This document shows positions 52,086-60,994 of a stretch of DNA of 64,000 nt, piece after piece. The position numbers and the translations under genes are program-made. Source of the DNA: Neoroseomonas oryzicola (GTDB taxonomy: Bacteria; Pseudomonadota; Alphaproteobacteria; Acetobacterales; Acetobacteraceae); NCBI RefSeq assembly GCF_012163135.1, contig NZ_JAAVUP010000002.1, forward strand, positions 62,001-126,000, given 5' to 3'. The stretch's first letter is position 1, and the number at the start of each line of letters is the position of its first letter. The notes beneath the pieces are model-generated. The model searched no databases. It saw only the letters and a list, made by a program, of their open reading frames with translations, and had not been told where the DNA came from.

Positions 52086-52964
52086 ATGGCCGAGATCGAC
52101 AGCGTCCGCGCCTTGCTGACCGGCCGCCCGCGCCCCGTGGGCTGGACGCAGCGGCGTGCGCGGATGGAGGAGGTCTGCGCCGCCGATGGCATCCCGCCCG
52201 GCATCACCTTCACGCCGGCCGAGATCGCCGGCATCCCGGCCGAATGGTCGGCGGCACCGGGCAGCGACGCGTCGCGCGTGCTGCTGTTCCTCCATGGCGG
52301 GGGGTATTGCTCGGGTTCGATCGTCAGTCACCGCACCATGGCGGGCGGCGTGGGGAAGGCGGCCGGAATCCGGACCTTGGCGCTGGGGTTCCGCCTGGCG
52401 CCGGAGAACCCGTTCCCGGCCGCCCTCGACGACGCGCGCGCGGCCTTCGAGGCACTGCTGGCCCAGGGCTTCGCGCCGCAGGATATCGCGGTGGGCGGGG
52501 ACAGCGCGGGAGGCGGCCTGTCGCTGGCGCTGATGGTCTCGCTGCGCGACGCGGGGCGGCCGTTGCCGGGCTGCGCCTGGCTCGCCTCGCCCTGGGTGGA
52601 CCTGGCGATGACCGGGGCGACGATGGAGACCAAGGATGCGGTCGATCCTCTGATTCATCGCGGCTACCTCGAGGAACTCGCGGGGGCCTATTGCGGTGGG
52701 GCGGACCGCGCCGATCCGCTGGTTTCGCCGCTCCATGCCGACCTGCGCGGGCTGCCGCCGGTGCTGGTGCAGGTGGGCTCGGCGGAGACCCTGCTCGACG
52801 ATGCCGTGCGCATCGCGGGCCGGCTTGGCGCGGCGGATGTTCCGGTGCGGCTCGAGGTCTGGCCGCACATGATCCATGCCTGGATGCTGTGGTCGGCGCG
52901 GCTGACGGATGGGCGGCGGGCTTTGGCCTCGGCCGGCGCCTTCCTGCGCGGGCGGGGCGTCTAG
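52086..52964 (+). CDS. Alpha/beta hydrolase, hormone-sensitive-lipase-like esterase
   Basis: 292 residues. Oxyanion motif 'FLHGGGYCSGS' near residue 63 and nucleophile elbow 'VGGDSAGGGLSLAL' with serine near residue 140 identify the HSL family. Acid and histidine candidates are in 'SAETLLDDA' and 'WPHMIHAW'. No signal peptide. Substrate likely a short-chain ester. Divergent from fdhD. Its TAG stop shares bases with the stop of the convergent C39-like gene (CTAG). Confidence 0.87.
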   Translation: MAEIDSVRALLTGRPRPVGWTQRRARMEEVCAADGIPPGITFTPAEIAGIPAEWSAAPGSDASRVLLFLHGGGYCSGSIVSHRTMAGGVGKAAGIRTLALGFRLAPENPFPAALDDARAAFEALLAQGFAPQDIAVGGDSAGGGLSLALMVSLRDAGRPLPGCAWLASPWVDLAMTGATMETKDAVDPLIHRGYLEELAGAYCGGADRADPLVSPLHADLRGLPPVLVQVGSAETLLDDAVRIAGRLGAADVPVRLEVWPHMIHAWMLWSARLTDGRRALASAGAFLRGRGV

Positions 52965-53560
52965 GGCAGGTAGATCCCGCGCCCGGCGTAGTGCCGCGCG
53001 AAGGCCGCGATCGGCAGGCGTGCATCGGCCTGCGATGCAGGCGTGTCGCCCGAGGGATTGTGGAAGCGCAGCGCGCCGTCCGCGGTGCCGAAGACCAGCA
53101 CCAGGTGGCCGCCGCGGGAGGGCGGTTCCACCTCCCCGCGTCGCACCCAGGGATGGACCGAGGCGATGAACAGCCCGCCATTCGCGACGAGGGAGGCGAT
53201 CTCCTCGGCCGGCACGTCGACGCGCACCTCGGCGGGTAGGCGCGGGACCTCGCGCAGCCAGGCGACGGCGGGCGCGTAGATCAGGCCGCGGATGAAGCCG
53301 TCCGGCTGGACCACGTAGCCGCCGCGCACCGTCAGGTCCCGCGCCAGGTCGAAGGCGCGCGGCGGCGTCAGGCCGCGCGCCGCCAGCGCCATGCGCAGGC
53401 AGGCGACGCCGCAGAGATGGTCCGCCCAGGTCTCGTATTCCGCGGCGCTGCCGGCGCCCGAGCGGTGCCATAGCGGGTCATCGGCGGCCTTCAGCGCGCC
53501 GGACAGGATCTGCGCGATCCTGTCCGCACTCTCCCATTGCCCGAACCAGGGTGGGATCAC
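52961..53560 (-). CDS. C39-like papain-fold peptidase family protein
   Basis: 199 residues. The cysteine nucleophile candidate is in 'HLCGVACLRMAL' (near residue 50) and the histidine in 'SRGGHLVLVFG' (near residue 150), followed by 'FHNPSGD', which matches the peptidase C39-like layout. No signal peptide or membrane segment, so it is not an ABC-linked bacteriocin exporter. GTG at 53560 overlaps the stop of the creatininase-like gene (GTGA). Physiological substrate unknown. Confidence 0.72.
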   Translation of the reverse strand: MIPPWFGQWESADRIAQILSGALKAADDPLWHRSGAGSAAEYETWADHLCGVACLRMALAARGLTPPRAFDLARDLTVRGGYVVQPDGFIRGLIYAPAVAWLREVPRLPAEVRVDVPAEEIASLVANGGLFIASVHPWVRRGEVEPPSRGGHLVLVFGTADGALRFHNPSGDTPASQADARLPIAAFARHYAGRGIYLP

Positions 53561-54351
53561 CGCGGTCCCTGCGCGCGGCCCCGCCGCCAGACGTCGTCGG
53601 GCGGGGACCAGTTCGCCGGATTGCGCAGTTCCTTGGCCAGCCCCTCGGCCATGGCCTCGAAGATCGCCTTGCCCTTCTCCGGCGTCGCGGCACGGGCATC
53701 GCCCCGCACGCCAGTCACGGGCGCGCGCTCGCTGAAGGACCAGAAGCGCGTGATCGCCGGATTGGCCGGCGGCGCGCTGGGGGAGACGGAGTTCGCGATC
53801 TCGTTCATGCGCACCTGGGCGGGGTCGAGATGCATCCAGATGCTGGTCTCGCCTTCGCAGGCATGGGCGATGCCGGGCTGGGCCGTCAGCGCCTGGCTGA
53901 TCGCGTCCGGCGCAACGCGCGTGATCGAGGTCGTCAGCACCGGAATGCCGAATTCATGCGCGAGTTCGCGCGCGGCCACGGCCAGCGGCTCGTTGTTGCC
54001 GCCATGGCTGTTGAACAGCATCACCTTGGAGAAACCGTCCGCGAGCAGCGAACGCACGATGCAGCGGAGCACGCCGGCGAAGGTCGCGTAGTCGAGGCTG
54101 ATCGTGCCGCCGAAAGGGAAGTGGTGCTCGGACAGGCCGAGCCACATCGGCGGCGTCACCACCGCCGGCAGGTCGGCGCAGAGTTCCGCCGCGCGGACGC
54201 TGACGGAGTGGCCAATGAAGGAATCGGTCCAGACCGGCAGGTGCGGCCCATGCTGCTCGAGGCTCGCGACCGGCACGACCACGACGGCGTCGCGTGCAGC
54301 GAGGGCGCGCAGTTCCGGGGCGGTCAATCGTTCCCAACGCACTTCGGTCAT
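53557..54351 (-). CDS. Creatininase-family amidohydrolase
   Basis: 264 residues. Metal-binding motifs of the family: 'SLEQHGPHLPVWTD' (E, H and D ligands, near residue 31), 'FNSHGGNN' (near residue 114) and 'HACEGETS' (near residue 166). Family members open cyclic amides such as creatinine or formamide intermediates, including the riboflavin/F420 enzyme ArfB. The substrate here is open. One nt separates it from the upstream peroxidase-related gene, and it is coupled by overlap to the C39-like gene. Confidence 0.87.
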   Translation of the reverse strand: MTEVRWERLTAPELRALAARDAVVVVPVASLEQHGPHLPVWTDSFIGHSVSVRAAELCADLPAVVTPPMWLGLSEHHFPFGGTISLDYATFAGVLRCIVRSLLADGFSKVMLFNSHGGNNEPLAVAARELAHEFGIPVLTTSITRVAPDAISQALTAQPGIAHACEGETSIWMHLDPAQVRMNEIANSVSPSAPPANPAITRFWSFSERAPVTGVRGDARAATPEKGKAIFEAMAEGLAKELRNPANWSPPDDVWRRGRAQGPR

Positions 54352-54352
54352 C

Positions 54353-54925
54353 TCAGCCGCGCCCCATCGCATAGAATTCGTCGTTCGGCCGCAGGCTGGT
54401 CACGTTCGCGAGCCGGTTGGACATGCCGAAGAAGGCGGCGATCGCCGCGATGTCCCAGATCGCCTCGTCGTCGAAGCCGGCCTTGCGCAGCGCCTTGTGG
54501 TCGTCGTCGTTCACCTCGTTGGCACGATCGGTGACCTTCAGCGCGAATTCGAGCATCGCCTTCTGCTTGTCGGTGATGTCCGCCTTGCGCCAGTTCGCCG
54601 CGATCTGGTCGGCGATCAGCGGGTTCTTGGCGCGGATGCGCAGGATCGCGCCATGCGCCACAACGCAATACTGGCACTGGTTCCGCGAGGAGACCGCGAC
54701 GACGATCATCTCGCGTTCCGCCTTGGTCAGCCCTTCCGACTTGTCCATCAGCGTGTCGTGATAGGCCATGAAGGCGCGGAATTCTTCCGGCCGGTGCGCG
54801 AGCATCAGGAAGACGTTCGGGATGAAGCCCGACTTCTCCTGCACCGTCAGGATCCGCGTGCGGATGTCCTCGGGCAGGGTGTTGATGTCGGGGATCGGGG
54901 TGCGCGCGGCTGGCTTGTTCTTCAT
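54353..54925 (-). CDS. Peroxidase-related AhpD-like protein (carboxymuconolactone decarboxylase family)
   Basis: 190 residues with the redox motif 'SRNQCQYCVVAHG' (CxxC followed by histidine, near residue 84), preceded by the conserved glutamate in 'KAEREM'. This is the 'uncharacterised peroxidase-related enzyme' branch of the AhpD superfamily. First gene of a three-gene minus-strand unit with creatininase- and C39-like genes. It could protect against peroxides or act as an oxidoreductase; no direct evidence. ATG at 54925. Confidence 0.87.
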   Translation of the reverse strand: MKNKPAARTPIPDINTLPEDIRTRILTVQEKSGFIPNVFLMLAHRPEEFRAFMAYHDTLMDKSEGLTKAEREMIVVAVSSRNQCQYCVVAHGAILRIRAKNPLIADQIAANWRKADITDKQKAMLEFALKVTDRANEVNDDDHKALRKAGFDDEAIWDIAAIAAFFGMSNRLANVTSLRPNDEFYAMGRG

Positions 54926-54954
54926 GGCGCGGACGATGGCGCCACGGGCGGGTG

Positions 54955-56115
54955 TCAGTCCAGCCCCAGCAGGCCGCGGGCGAAGTCCCGCGCCTCGAAC
55001 GGCCTGAGGTCCTCCGCTTTCTCGCCCACGCCCACCACATGCACGGGCAGGCCGAAATCCTGGGCGAGGGCGACGACGATGCCGCCCTTGGCAGAGCCGT
55101 CGAGCTTCGTCACCGCGAGGCCGGTGACGTCCACCATCTCCTTGAACACCTTCACCTGCTGGACGGCGTTCTGGCCGGTGGTGGCATCGAGCACGAGCAG
55201 CACGGAATGCGGCGCCGTCTCATCCACGCGGCGGATGACGCGGATCACCTTCCGCAGTTCCTCCATCAGCGCGGACTTGTTGTGCAGCCGGCCGGCGGTG
55301 TCGACCAGCAGCACGTCCAGGCCTTCCTGCTTCGCCGTGGTGAGCGCGTCGAAGGCGAGGCCCGCGGCGTCGGCGCCCGGCTTGGCGGGCGGGAAGAAGC
55401 GCGCGCCGGTGCGATCGGCCCAGACCTGTAATTGCTCCACGGCGGCGGCGCGGAAGGTGTCGCCGGCGACGAAGCCGGCCTTCAGCCCCTGGTCGCGATA
55501 CTGCTTGCCGAGCTTCGCGATGGTCGTCGTCTTGCCGGTGCCGTTCACGCCGACGACCAGCACGACATGCGGCGCGCGGGCGGTGTCGAGCGTCATGGGC
55601 TGCGCGACCGGCGCCAGGATGGCGGCGATCTCCTCGGCGAGCGTCGCCTTCACCTCCTCGTCGCTGACTTCCTTGCCGAAGCGGGTGCGGCGGAAGCCCT
55701 CGACGATGCGACGCGAGGCCGCGACGCCGAGGTCGGCGGCGATCAGCGTCTCCTCGAGCTCCTCGAGCGCCGCATCATCCAGCTTCCGCTTCGTGAAGAG
55801 GCCGGTAACGCTGTCCGTGAGTTTCGCCGTGGAGCGCGCCAGGCCGGCCTTGAGGCGAGAGAACCAGCCCCCCTTGGCGGGGGCGGGGTCGTCCGCGGGC
55901 GGATCGGCGGCAAGCGCGGTGGGTGGGGGGATCTCGACCGGGATCGGCTCCGGCATCGGCTCGGGGACCGAGGGCGGGGTCTCCGCCGGGCCGGGCTCGG
56001 GCGTCTCGGGGCCGGGGGGAGGGGCCTCGGGCGGGCCGGGGATCGGCAGTTCGGGCGGCCGGGGCTGTTCCTCGGGCTCGGCGCCCCGGAAGCGGCTGAA
56101 CAGGTTCTTCAGCAT
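54955..56115 (-). CDS. ftsY: Signal recognition particle receptor FtsY
   Basis: 386 residues. After '[11 protein letters not shown]' comes a Pro/Glu-rich acidic A-domain (about residues 12-85), then the four-helix N domain and the GTPase G domain: 'GVNGTGKTTTIAKL', 'DTAGRLHNK', 'TKLDGSAKGG'. Docks SRP-bound ribosomes at the membrane. ATG at 56115 shares one base with the mtaB stop (TGATG). The order dapF-mtaB-ftsY is conserved across alphaproteobacteria. Confidence 0.97.
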   Translation of the reverse strand: MLKNLFSRFRGAEPEEQPRPPELPIPGPPEAPPPGPETPEPGPAETPPSVPEPMPEPIPVEIPPPTALAADPPADDPAPAKGGWFSRLKAGLARSTAKLTDSVTGLFTKRKLDDAALEELEETLIAADLGVAASRRIVEGFRRTRFGKEVSDEEVKATLAEEIAAILAPVAQPMTLDTARAPHVVLVVGVNGTGKTTTIAKLGKQYRDQGLKAGFVAGDTFRAAAVEQLQVWADRTGARFFPPAKPGADAAGLAFDALTTAKQEGLDVLLVDTAGRLHNKSALMEELRKVIRVIRRVDETAPHSVLLVLDATTGQNAVQQVKVFKEMVDVTGLAVTKLDGSAKGGIVVALAQDFGLPVHVVGVGEKAEDLRPFEARDFARGLLGLD

Positions 56116-57359
56116 CAGGCGGCCTCCGCCAGCAGGGCATCGCCGGTCGCGGCGGTCACGCGAAGGCGGCAGATCTCGCCCGGCGTCGCGGCGCCGCTGG
56201 CGAGACGCAGCGGCGCGAACTGCTCGGTGTGGCCGCGATCGGCATGTTCGAAGAGCACGGTTTCCTCCCGCCCGATGCGGGCGGCGAAGAGGCGCGCGGC
56301 GGCTTTGGCGCCGGCCTCGCGCAGCCGGGCGGCGCGTTCCTTGCGGACGGGCACGGGCAGTTGCGGCATGCGCGCGGCGGGGGTGTCCGGGCGCTCGGAA
56401 TACGGGAAGACGTGCAGGAAGCTCAGGCCACACTCCTCCACGAGGGCGAGGGTGTCGGCGAAGTGCTCCTCGGTCTCGGTCGGGAAGCCGGCGATCAGGT
56501 CGGCGCCGAAGACCATGTCCGGGCGCAGCCGGCGGGCCCGTTCGGCGAGCGCGATGGCATCCGAGCGCAGGTGCCGCCGCTTCATCCGCTTCAGGATCAG
56601 GTCGGCGCCGTGCTGCAGCGACAGGTGCAGATGCGGCATCAGCCGCGGTTCCTCGGCGATCAGGCGCCAGAGATCCTCATCGACTTCCACGGGGTCCAGA
56701 GACGACAGCCGCAGCCGCGGCAGTTCCGGCACCAGCGCCAGCAGCCGCCGGACCATCTGCCCCAGGCTCGGCCGGCCTGGCAGGTCGGGGCCGTAGGAGG
56801 TGATGTCGACGCCGGTCAGCACGACCTCGCGGTAGCCGGCCTGGACCAGCGCGCGCACCTGCTCGACCACGGCGCCGATCGGCACCGAGCGGGACGGCCC
56901 GCGGCCGAAGGGAATGACGCAGAAGGTGCAGCGGTGGTCGCACCCCTGCTGGACCTGCACGAAGGCCCGCGCCCGGCCGGCGAATTCGGTGACCAGATGC
57001 GCCGCCGTCTCCGTCGCCGCCATGATGTCGGTGACCGGCGCCGGCGGCGCGTCGAGCCCCGCCCAGGTCTCGGGCTTCAGCTTGTCGGCATTGCCGATGA
57101 CGCGCTCGACGCCCGGGATCGCGGACCACTTCTCGGGCGCGATCTGGGCGGCGCAGCCGGTGACGATGATCCGCGCGCCGGGGTTGTCGCGATGGGCGCG
57201 GCGGATCGCCTGGCGGGCTTGGCGCTCGGCCTCGGCGGTGACGGCGCAGGTGTTGACCACGATGGCGCCCGCGTGCCCGGCCTTGGTGGCCAGGTCGCGC
57301 ATCGCCTCGGATTCATAGGTGTTGAGGCGGCAGCCGAAGGTCAGGACCTCGACGGTCAT
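56115..57359 (-). CDS. mtaB: tRNA t6A37 methylthiotransferase (MtaB)
   Basis: 414 residues. Converts t6A37 to ms2t6A37 in tRNA. Three-part methylthiotransferase: UPF0004 domain ('[12 protein letters not shown]', 'VNTCAVT', 'VTGCAAQ' cysteines), radical SAM cluster '[16 protein letters not shown]', and a C-terminal TRAM-like domain. The N-terminal FGCRLN rather than LGCxVN favours MtaB over MiaB/RimO. ATG at 57359 overlaps the dapF stop (ATGA). Confidence 0.94.
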   Translation of the reverse strand: MTVEVLTFGCRLNTYESEAMRDLATKAGHAGAIVVNTCAVTAEAERQARQAIRRAHRDNPGARIIVTGCAAQIAPEKWSAIPGVERVIGNADKLKPETWAGLDAPPAPVTDIMAATETAAHLVTEFAGRARAFVQVQQGCDHRCTFCVIPFGRGPSRSVPIGAVVEQVRALVQAGYREVVLTGVDITSYGPDLPGRPSLGQMVRRLLALVPELPRLRLSSLDPVEVDEDLWRLIAEEPRLMPHLHLSLQHGADLILKRMKRRHLRSDAIALAERARRLRPDMVFGADLIAGFPTETEEHFADTLALVEECGLSFLHVFPYSERPDTPAARMPQLPVPVRKERAARLREAGAKAAARLFAARIGREETVLFEHADRGHTEQFAPLRLASGAATPGEICRLRVTAATGDALLAEAA

Positions 57360-58198
57360 GATCCGTAGGCGCCCAGGTCCAGCGTGCCGGTGAAGGCGGT
57401 GGCGACCGGGCCGGTCATCAGCACATGGCCGTCGCTCTCGCGCCATTCCATGACCAGGTCGCCGCCGGGCATGGTGACGGTGGCGCGCCGGCCGGTTAGG
57501 CCGCGGCGGACCGCGTTGACGATCGCCGCGCAGGCGCCCGATCCGCAGGCCAGCGTCAGCCCCGCTCCGCGTTCCCAGATCACCAGCCGCATGCGGTCCG
57601 GCGCCAGCACCTGGGCGAAGCCAATATTGGCGCGGTCGGGGAAGATCGCGTCGTGCTCGAGCCGTGGGCCGATCTCGGTCACCGGGATGGCGTCGAAGTC
57701 GTCGACGAAGAAGGTCGCGTGCGGATTGCCCATGGAGCAGGCCGCCGGATCGGCTACCGGCCCGAGGGCGAGCGGCAGGTGCAGCGTGTCGACCTCTCGG
57801 GCCAGCGGCACCTCCCGCCAGCCGAGCCGCGCCGGGCCCATGTCGGCGCGCCAGAGGCCGCCGGGCAGGCGTTCCACCGGCAGGTCGCCGGCGATGGTGC
57901 GGACGACGACGCGGTCGGCGCCGCGCTCGTCCGCCACCAGGGCGGCGATGCACCGCGTGGCGTTGCCGCAGGCCCCGGCCTCGGACCCGTCCGGGTTGCG
58001 GATGCGCATGAAGACGTCGGCACCGGCGGGCGGCGGTTCCATGACGATGAACTGGTCGCAGCCGATGCCGAAATGCCGGTCCGCGATCGCGGCCGCGCGG
58101 GCGGGCGTGACGGGCAGGGCGCCGGCGCGCGCGTCCAGCACGACGAAGTCGTTGCCCAGGCCATGCATCTTGCGGAACGGGATCATCCTGACCCGCAT
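57356..58198 (-). CDS. dapF: Diaminopimelate epimerase
   Basis: 280 residues. Interconverts LL- and meso-diaminopimelate for lysine and peptidoglycan. The two catalytic cysteines are in 'GACGNATRC' and 'LACGSGACA'. '[17 protein letters not shown]' at the N-terminus is diagnostic. Start at ATG 58198; ATG 58186 is an alternative that begins right at the conserved domain. Heads the dapF-mtaB-ftsY operon. Confidence 0.96.
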   Translation of the reverse strand: MRVRMIPFRKMHGLGNDFVVLDARAGALPVTPARAAAIADRHFGIGCDQFIVMEPPPAGADVFMRIRNPDGSEAGACGNATRCIAALVADERGADRVVVRTIAGDLPVERLPGGLWRADMGPARLGWREVPLAREVDTLHLPLALGPVADPAACSMGNPHATFFVDDFDAIPVTEIGPRLEHDAIFPDRANIGFAQVLAPDRMRLVIWERGAGLTLACGSGACAAIVNAVRRGLTGRRATVTMPGGDLVMEWRESDGHVLMTGPVATAFTGTLDLGAYGS

Positions 58199-58241
58199 AT
58201 AGAGCGGCGGAGGCCCCGCCGGAACCCGCGGATGGCGCGGG

Positions 58242-58907
58242 TCAGCCGCCCATCAGCCGGTCGATCTCGGCCTGGGCAAGGTCGGGCGCTTCCGGGTCGG
58301 CGACGGTCGGGGCCGCGCCGCGGACCTCGACCTGCGTGGCGATCGGCGCGACGGCGCCGGGGACCAGGCCTTCGAGCATCGTCTCGACCTGCTGGAGCTG
58401 GCGGATGGCGCGGCGGATGCGCTGGCCCGTCAGGTCCTGGAAGGAACAGGCCTGGAAGATGGCGTTCACCCGCTCGGTCAGGGCGGCGATCGCCTCGGGG
58501 TCCCGCGCGCCGTGGTCGAGCCAGGCCTGGATGGCCTCGGCCGCTTCGAGGATGGTGTCGGCGGCGGCCTCGGTCGCCTGGACCACCGCTTCCAGTTCCA
58601 GGCCGGAATTGCGTGCCCCGGTCGCGGGGATGGCGATCAGCCGGGCGATCTGGGCATGGACCTCGGCGATGCGGGCGGTGATCGCGTCCTCCCCCATGCC
58701 CATGAGCTGCACGGAGGAGGCGATCTCGGCGCTGAGTTCGGCGATCCGGCGGTCGACGAAGCCCCGCAGGGCCGCGAAGTGGGGCGCGAGCGCCTGGTCG
58801 AGCGTATCGGCGGGCAGGGCGAGGTCGTGGGGCAAGGGCAGGCCTTCCGTCCCGGCGGGAGACAGGGCATCCACCATCGCCCGAAGGGATGAAGGGCCGG
58901 TTTCCAT
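58242..58907 (-). CDS. CheZ-like protein phosphatase
   Basis: 221 residues, mostly helical. The C-terminal half holds '[18 protein letters not shown]', which contains the CheZ active-site D/Q pair in 'QDLTGQRI', and the end '[12 protein letters not shown]' resembles the CheY-binding tail. CheZ dephosphorylates CheY~P. No chemotaxis genes occur nearby, so it may act on another response regulator. Start ATG at 58907 has no clear ribosome site; 58877 is an alternative. Confidence 0.78.
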   Translation of the reverse strand: METGPSSLRAMVDALSPAGTEGLPLPHDLALPADTLDQALAPHFAALRGFVDRRIAELSAEIASSVQLMGMGEDAITARIAEVHAQIARLIAIPATGARNSGLELEAVVQATEAAADTILEAAEAIQAWLDHGARDPEAIAALTERVNAIFQACSFQDLTGQRIRRAIRQLQQVETMLEGLVPGAVAPIATQVEVRGAAPTVADPEAPDLAQAEIDRLMGG

Positions 58908-59060
58908 GCCGCGGGCCCGCGCCCCTTGCCCCGGCCTCCGCCCCCCGCTATACGCCCGCCTCCCGCGTCGTGGCCCCATGGACATGCCCGGCCGGGAACA
59001 CGCGTCCCCGTCGCATGGTGCGATGGTCCCGGACGCGCCGACCCCGAATAGGAGGGCCAA

Positions 59061-59267
59061 ATGTCCAAGATGAAGACGAAGTCGAGCGTGAAGAAGCGCT
59101 TCCGACTGACCGCCACGGGCAAGGTCAAGGCCGGCGCCGGCAACAAGCGCCACATGCTGACGGCCAAGACCAACAAGATGAAGCGCCAGAATCGCGGCAT
59201 GTACGTCCTGGACAAGCAGGACGGCGACACCGTGAAGCAGTGGCTGCCCTACGGGCTGGACCGGTAA
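59061..59267 (+). CDS. rpmI: 50S ribosomal protein L35
   Basis: 68 residues, lysine-rich: '[20 protein letters not shown]' start and '[18 protein letters not shown]' are L35-specific. Ribosome site AGGAGG at 59050-59055. First gene of the rpmI-rplT-pheS-pheT set; the infC gene usually in front is not here. Confidence 0.97.
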   Translation: MSKMKTKSSVKKRFRLTATGKVKAGAGNKRHMLTAKTNKMKRQNRGMYVLDKQDGDTVKQWLPYGLDR

Positions 59268-59282
59268 GGAAGGGGACGCACC

Positions 59283-59639
59283 ATGGCTCGTGTTAAGCGG
59301 GGCGTCACCAAGCACGCCCGTCACAAGAAGGTCCTCAAGCTCGCCGAGGGCTATGTCGGCCGGTCCTCGACCGCCTACCGCCCCGCGCTCGAGCGCGTCG
59401 AGAAGGCGCTGCAGTACGCCTATCGCGACCGCCGCAACAAGAAGCGGGAGTTCCGTGGCCTCTGGATCCAGCGCATCAATGCCGCGGTCCGCGAGCACGG
59501 CCTGACCTATTCCCGCTTCATCGCCGGCATCAAGGCGGCGGGGATCGAGATGGACCGCAAGGTGATGGCGGCGCTCGCCTTCGACGAACCGGCGGCCTTC
59601 GCGGCGCTGGTCGAGCAGGCGAAGGCGAAGCTCGCCTGA
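59283..59639 (+). CDS. rplT: 50S ribosomal protein L20
   Basis: 118 residues. '[20 protein letters not shown]' and '[19 protein letters not shown]' are typical. Binds 23S rRNA early in assembly and in many bacteria represses its own operon at the mRNA. 15 nt after rpmI. Confidence 0.98.
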   Translation: MARVKRGVTKHARHKKVLKLAEGYVGRSSTAYRPALERVEKALQYAYRDRRNKKREFRGLWIQRINAAVREHGLTYSRFIAGIKAAGIEMDRKVMAALAFDEPAAFAALVEQAKAKLA

Positions 59640-59646
59640 TGCCGCC

Positions 59647-59720
59647 GGTCCCGGGGGTTTCCCGGGACCACAACAGCGTTTAGCAGAGGGCCGCATCCCG
59701 GGTGACCGGGGCGCGGCCCT
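59647..59720 (+). terminator. Tandem hairpins between rplT and pheS (terminator/attenuator)
   Basis: GGTCCCGGG (59647-59655) pairs with CCCGGGACC (59661-59669) around GGTTT. Then AGGGCCGC (59687-59694) pairs with GCGGCCCT (59713-59720), followed by TCGTGCTTTCC. The second resembles an intrinsic terminator and lies 24 nt before the pheS start, so it could separate ribosomal from synthetase expression. No Phe-rich leader peptide is visible. Confidence 0.55.
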
Positions 59721-59744
59721 TCGTGCTTTCCGGACATGGTGCCA

Positions 59745-60824
59745 ATGACCGACGACCTCGCTTCCCTGCAGGCCGAGACCGAAACCGCCCTTGCCGCCGC
59801 CGCGGATCTCCGCGCGCTGGATGCGGTGCGCGTGGGGGTGCTCGGCAAGTCCGGCAGCCTCACGGGCCTGCTCAAGGGGCTGGGCGCCGTGCCCGCCGAG
59901 CAGCGCAAGGAGCGCGGCGCCGCGCTGAACCGCCTGAAGGGCGCGATCGAGGCCGCCATAGAGGCGCGCCGCGTGGTGCTCGACGCAGCGGCGCTCGATG
60001 CGCGCCTTGCGGCCGAGCGCATCGACGTCACGCTGCCGCCGCGCGCGTCAGCCCCCGGTACCGCCGCCGATGGCGGCATCCACCCGATCGCGCGGACGAT
60101 GGAGGAACTCACGGCCCTGTTCGGCGCCATGGGCTTCAAGGTCGCGGAGGGGCCGGACATCGAGGGCGACTGGTACAATTTCGGCGCGCTCAACATCCCC
60201 GACCACCACCCGGCGCGGCAGGACCACGACACCTTCTACCTGCCGGAAGTGGACGGGAAGCGGCCGGTGCTGCGCACGCATACGTCGCCTGTGCAGATCC
60301 GCACCATGCTGTCCCAGGAACCGCCGATCCGCGTGATCGTCCCGGGGCGCACCTACCGCGCCGACCACGACGCGACGCATTCGCCGATGTTCCACCAGGT
60401 CGAGGGCCTGGTGATCGACCGCGGCATCACCCTCGGCCACCTCAAGGGCTGCCTGATCGACTTCCTGCGCGCCTTCTTCGGCATCGCCGACCTGCCGGTG
60501 CGCTTCCGGTCGTCCTACTTCCCGTTCACCGAGCCCTCGATGGAGGTGGACATCGGCTGGTCGCGCAAGACCGGCGAACTGGGCAAGGGCGGCGACTGGC
60601 TGGAGATCCTGGGCTCGGGGATGGTGCACCCGAAGGTGCTGGCCAATTGCGGCATCGACCCGCGCGAGTGGCAGGGCTTCGCCTTCGGCATGGGCATCGA
60701 GCGCATCACCATGCTGAAGCACGGCATCCCGGACCTGCGGCCCTTCTACGAGGCCGATATCCGCTGGCTGCGCCATTACGGCGCGGATCCGCTGGCGCCG
60801 GCGACGCTGCATGAAGGGGTGTGA
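59745..60824 (+). CDS. pheS: Phenylalanyl-tRNA synthetase alpha subunit
   Basis: 359 residues from ATG 59745 (ATG 59736 would add three). N-terminal coiled coil (about residues 10-85), then class II core: '[17 protein letters not shown]', '[13 protein letters not shown]' (motif 1/2 area), '[14 protein letters not shown]' (motif 2) and '[14 protein letters not shown]' (motif 3). Pairs with pheT to charge tRNA-Phe. The gap to pheT is unusually long and filled with repeats. Confidence 0.97.
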   Translation: MTDDLASLQAETETALAAAADLRALDAVRVGVLGKSGSLTGLLKGLGAVPAEQRKERGAALNRLKGAIEAAIEARRVVLDAAALDARLAAERIDVTLPPRASAPGTAADGGIHPIARTMEELTALFGAMGFKVAEGPDIEGDWYNFGALNIPDHHPARQDHDTFYLPEVDGKRPVLRTHTSPVQIRTMLSQEPPIRVIVPGRTYRADHDATHSPMFHQVEGLVIDRGITLGHLKGCLIDFLRAFFGIADLPVRFRSSYFPFTEPSMEVDIGWSRKTGELGKGGDWLEILGSGMVHPKVLANCGIDPREWQGFAFGMGIERITMLKHGIPDLRPFYEADIRWLRHYGADPLAPATLHEGV

Positions 60825-60827
60825 CCT

Positions 60828-60970
60828 GCGAGGGGGCGCCGCCCCCTCGCGCTCCCCCGCCGAGGGCCGAAAGGCCCTCGGGACCCGTGACCGCGCCACC
60901 CGCCAAGGAATTGGTTTCCAAAGGCCCTTTGGCCTTTGGTGGGGTGGTTCGGAGGGGCACGGCCCCTCCG
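60828..60970. repeat. Multi-hairpin repeat element between pheS and pheT
   Basis: Four perfect stems in a row: GCGAGGGGGC/GCCCCCTCGC (60828-60837/60841-60850), CCGAGGGCC/GGCCCTCGG with GAAA loop (60860-60868/60873-60881), CCAAAGGCC/GGCCTTTGG with CTTT loop (60918-60926/60931-60939) and CGGAGGGGC/GCCCCTCCG (60950-60958/60962-60970). The CCAAAGGCC stem is identical to the one at 5734-5755, and GGTGGGGT follows in both. Shows a mobile or selected intergenic repeat family. Confidence 0.7.
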
Positions 60971-60994
60971 AGGCTCTGACGCAGGACTGACCCG

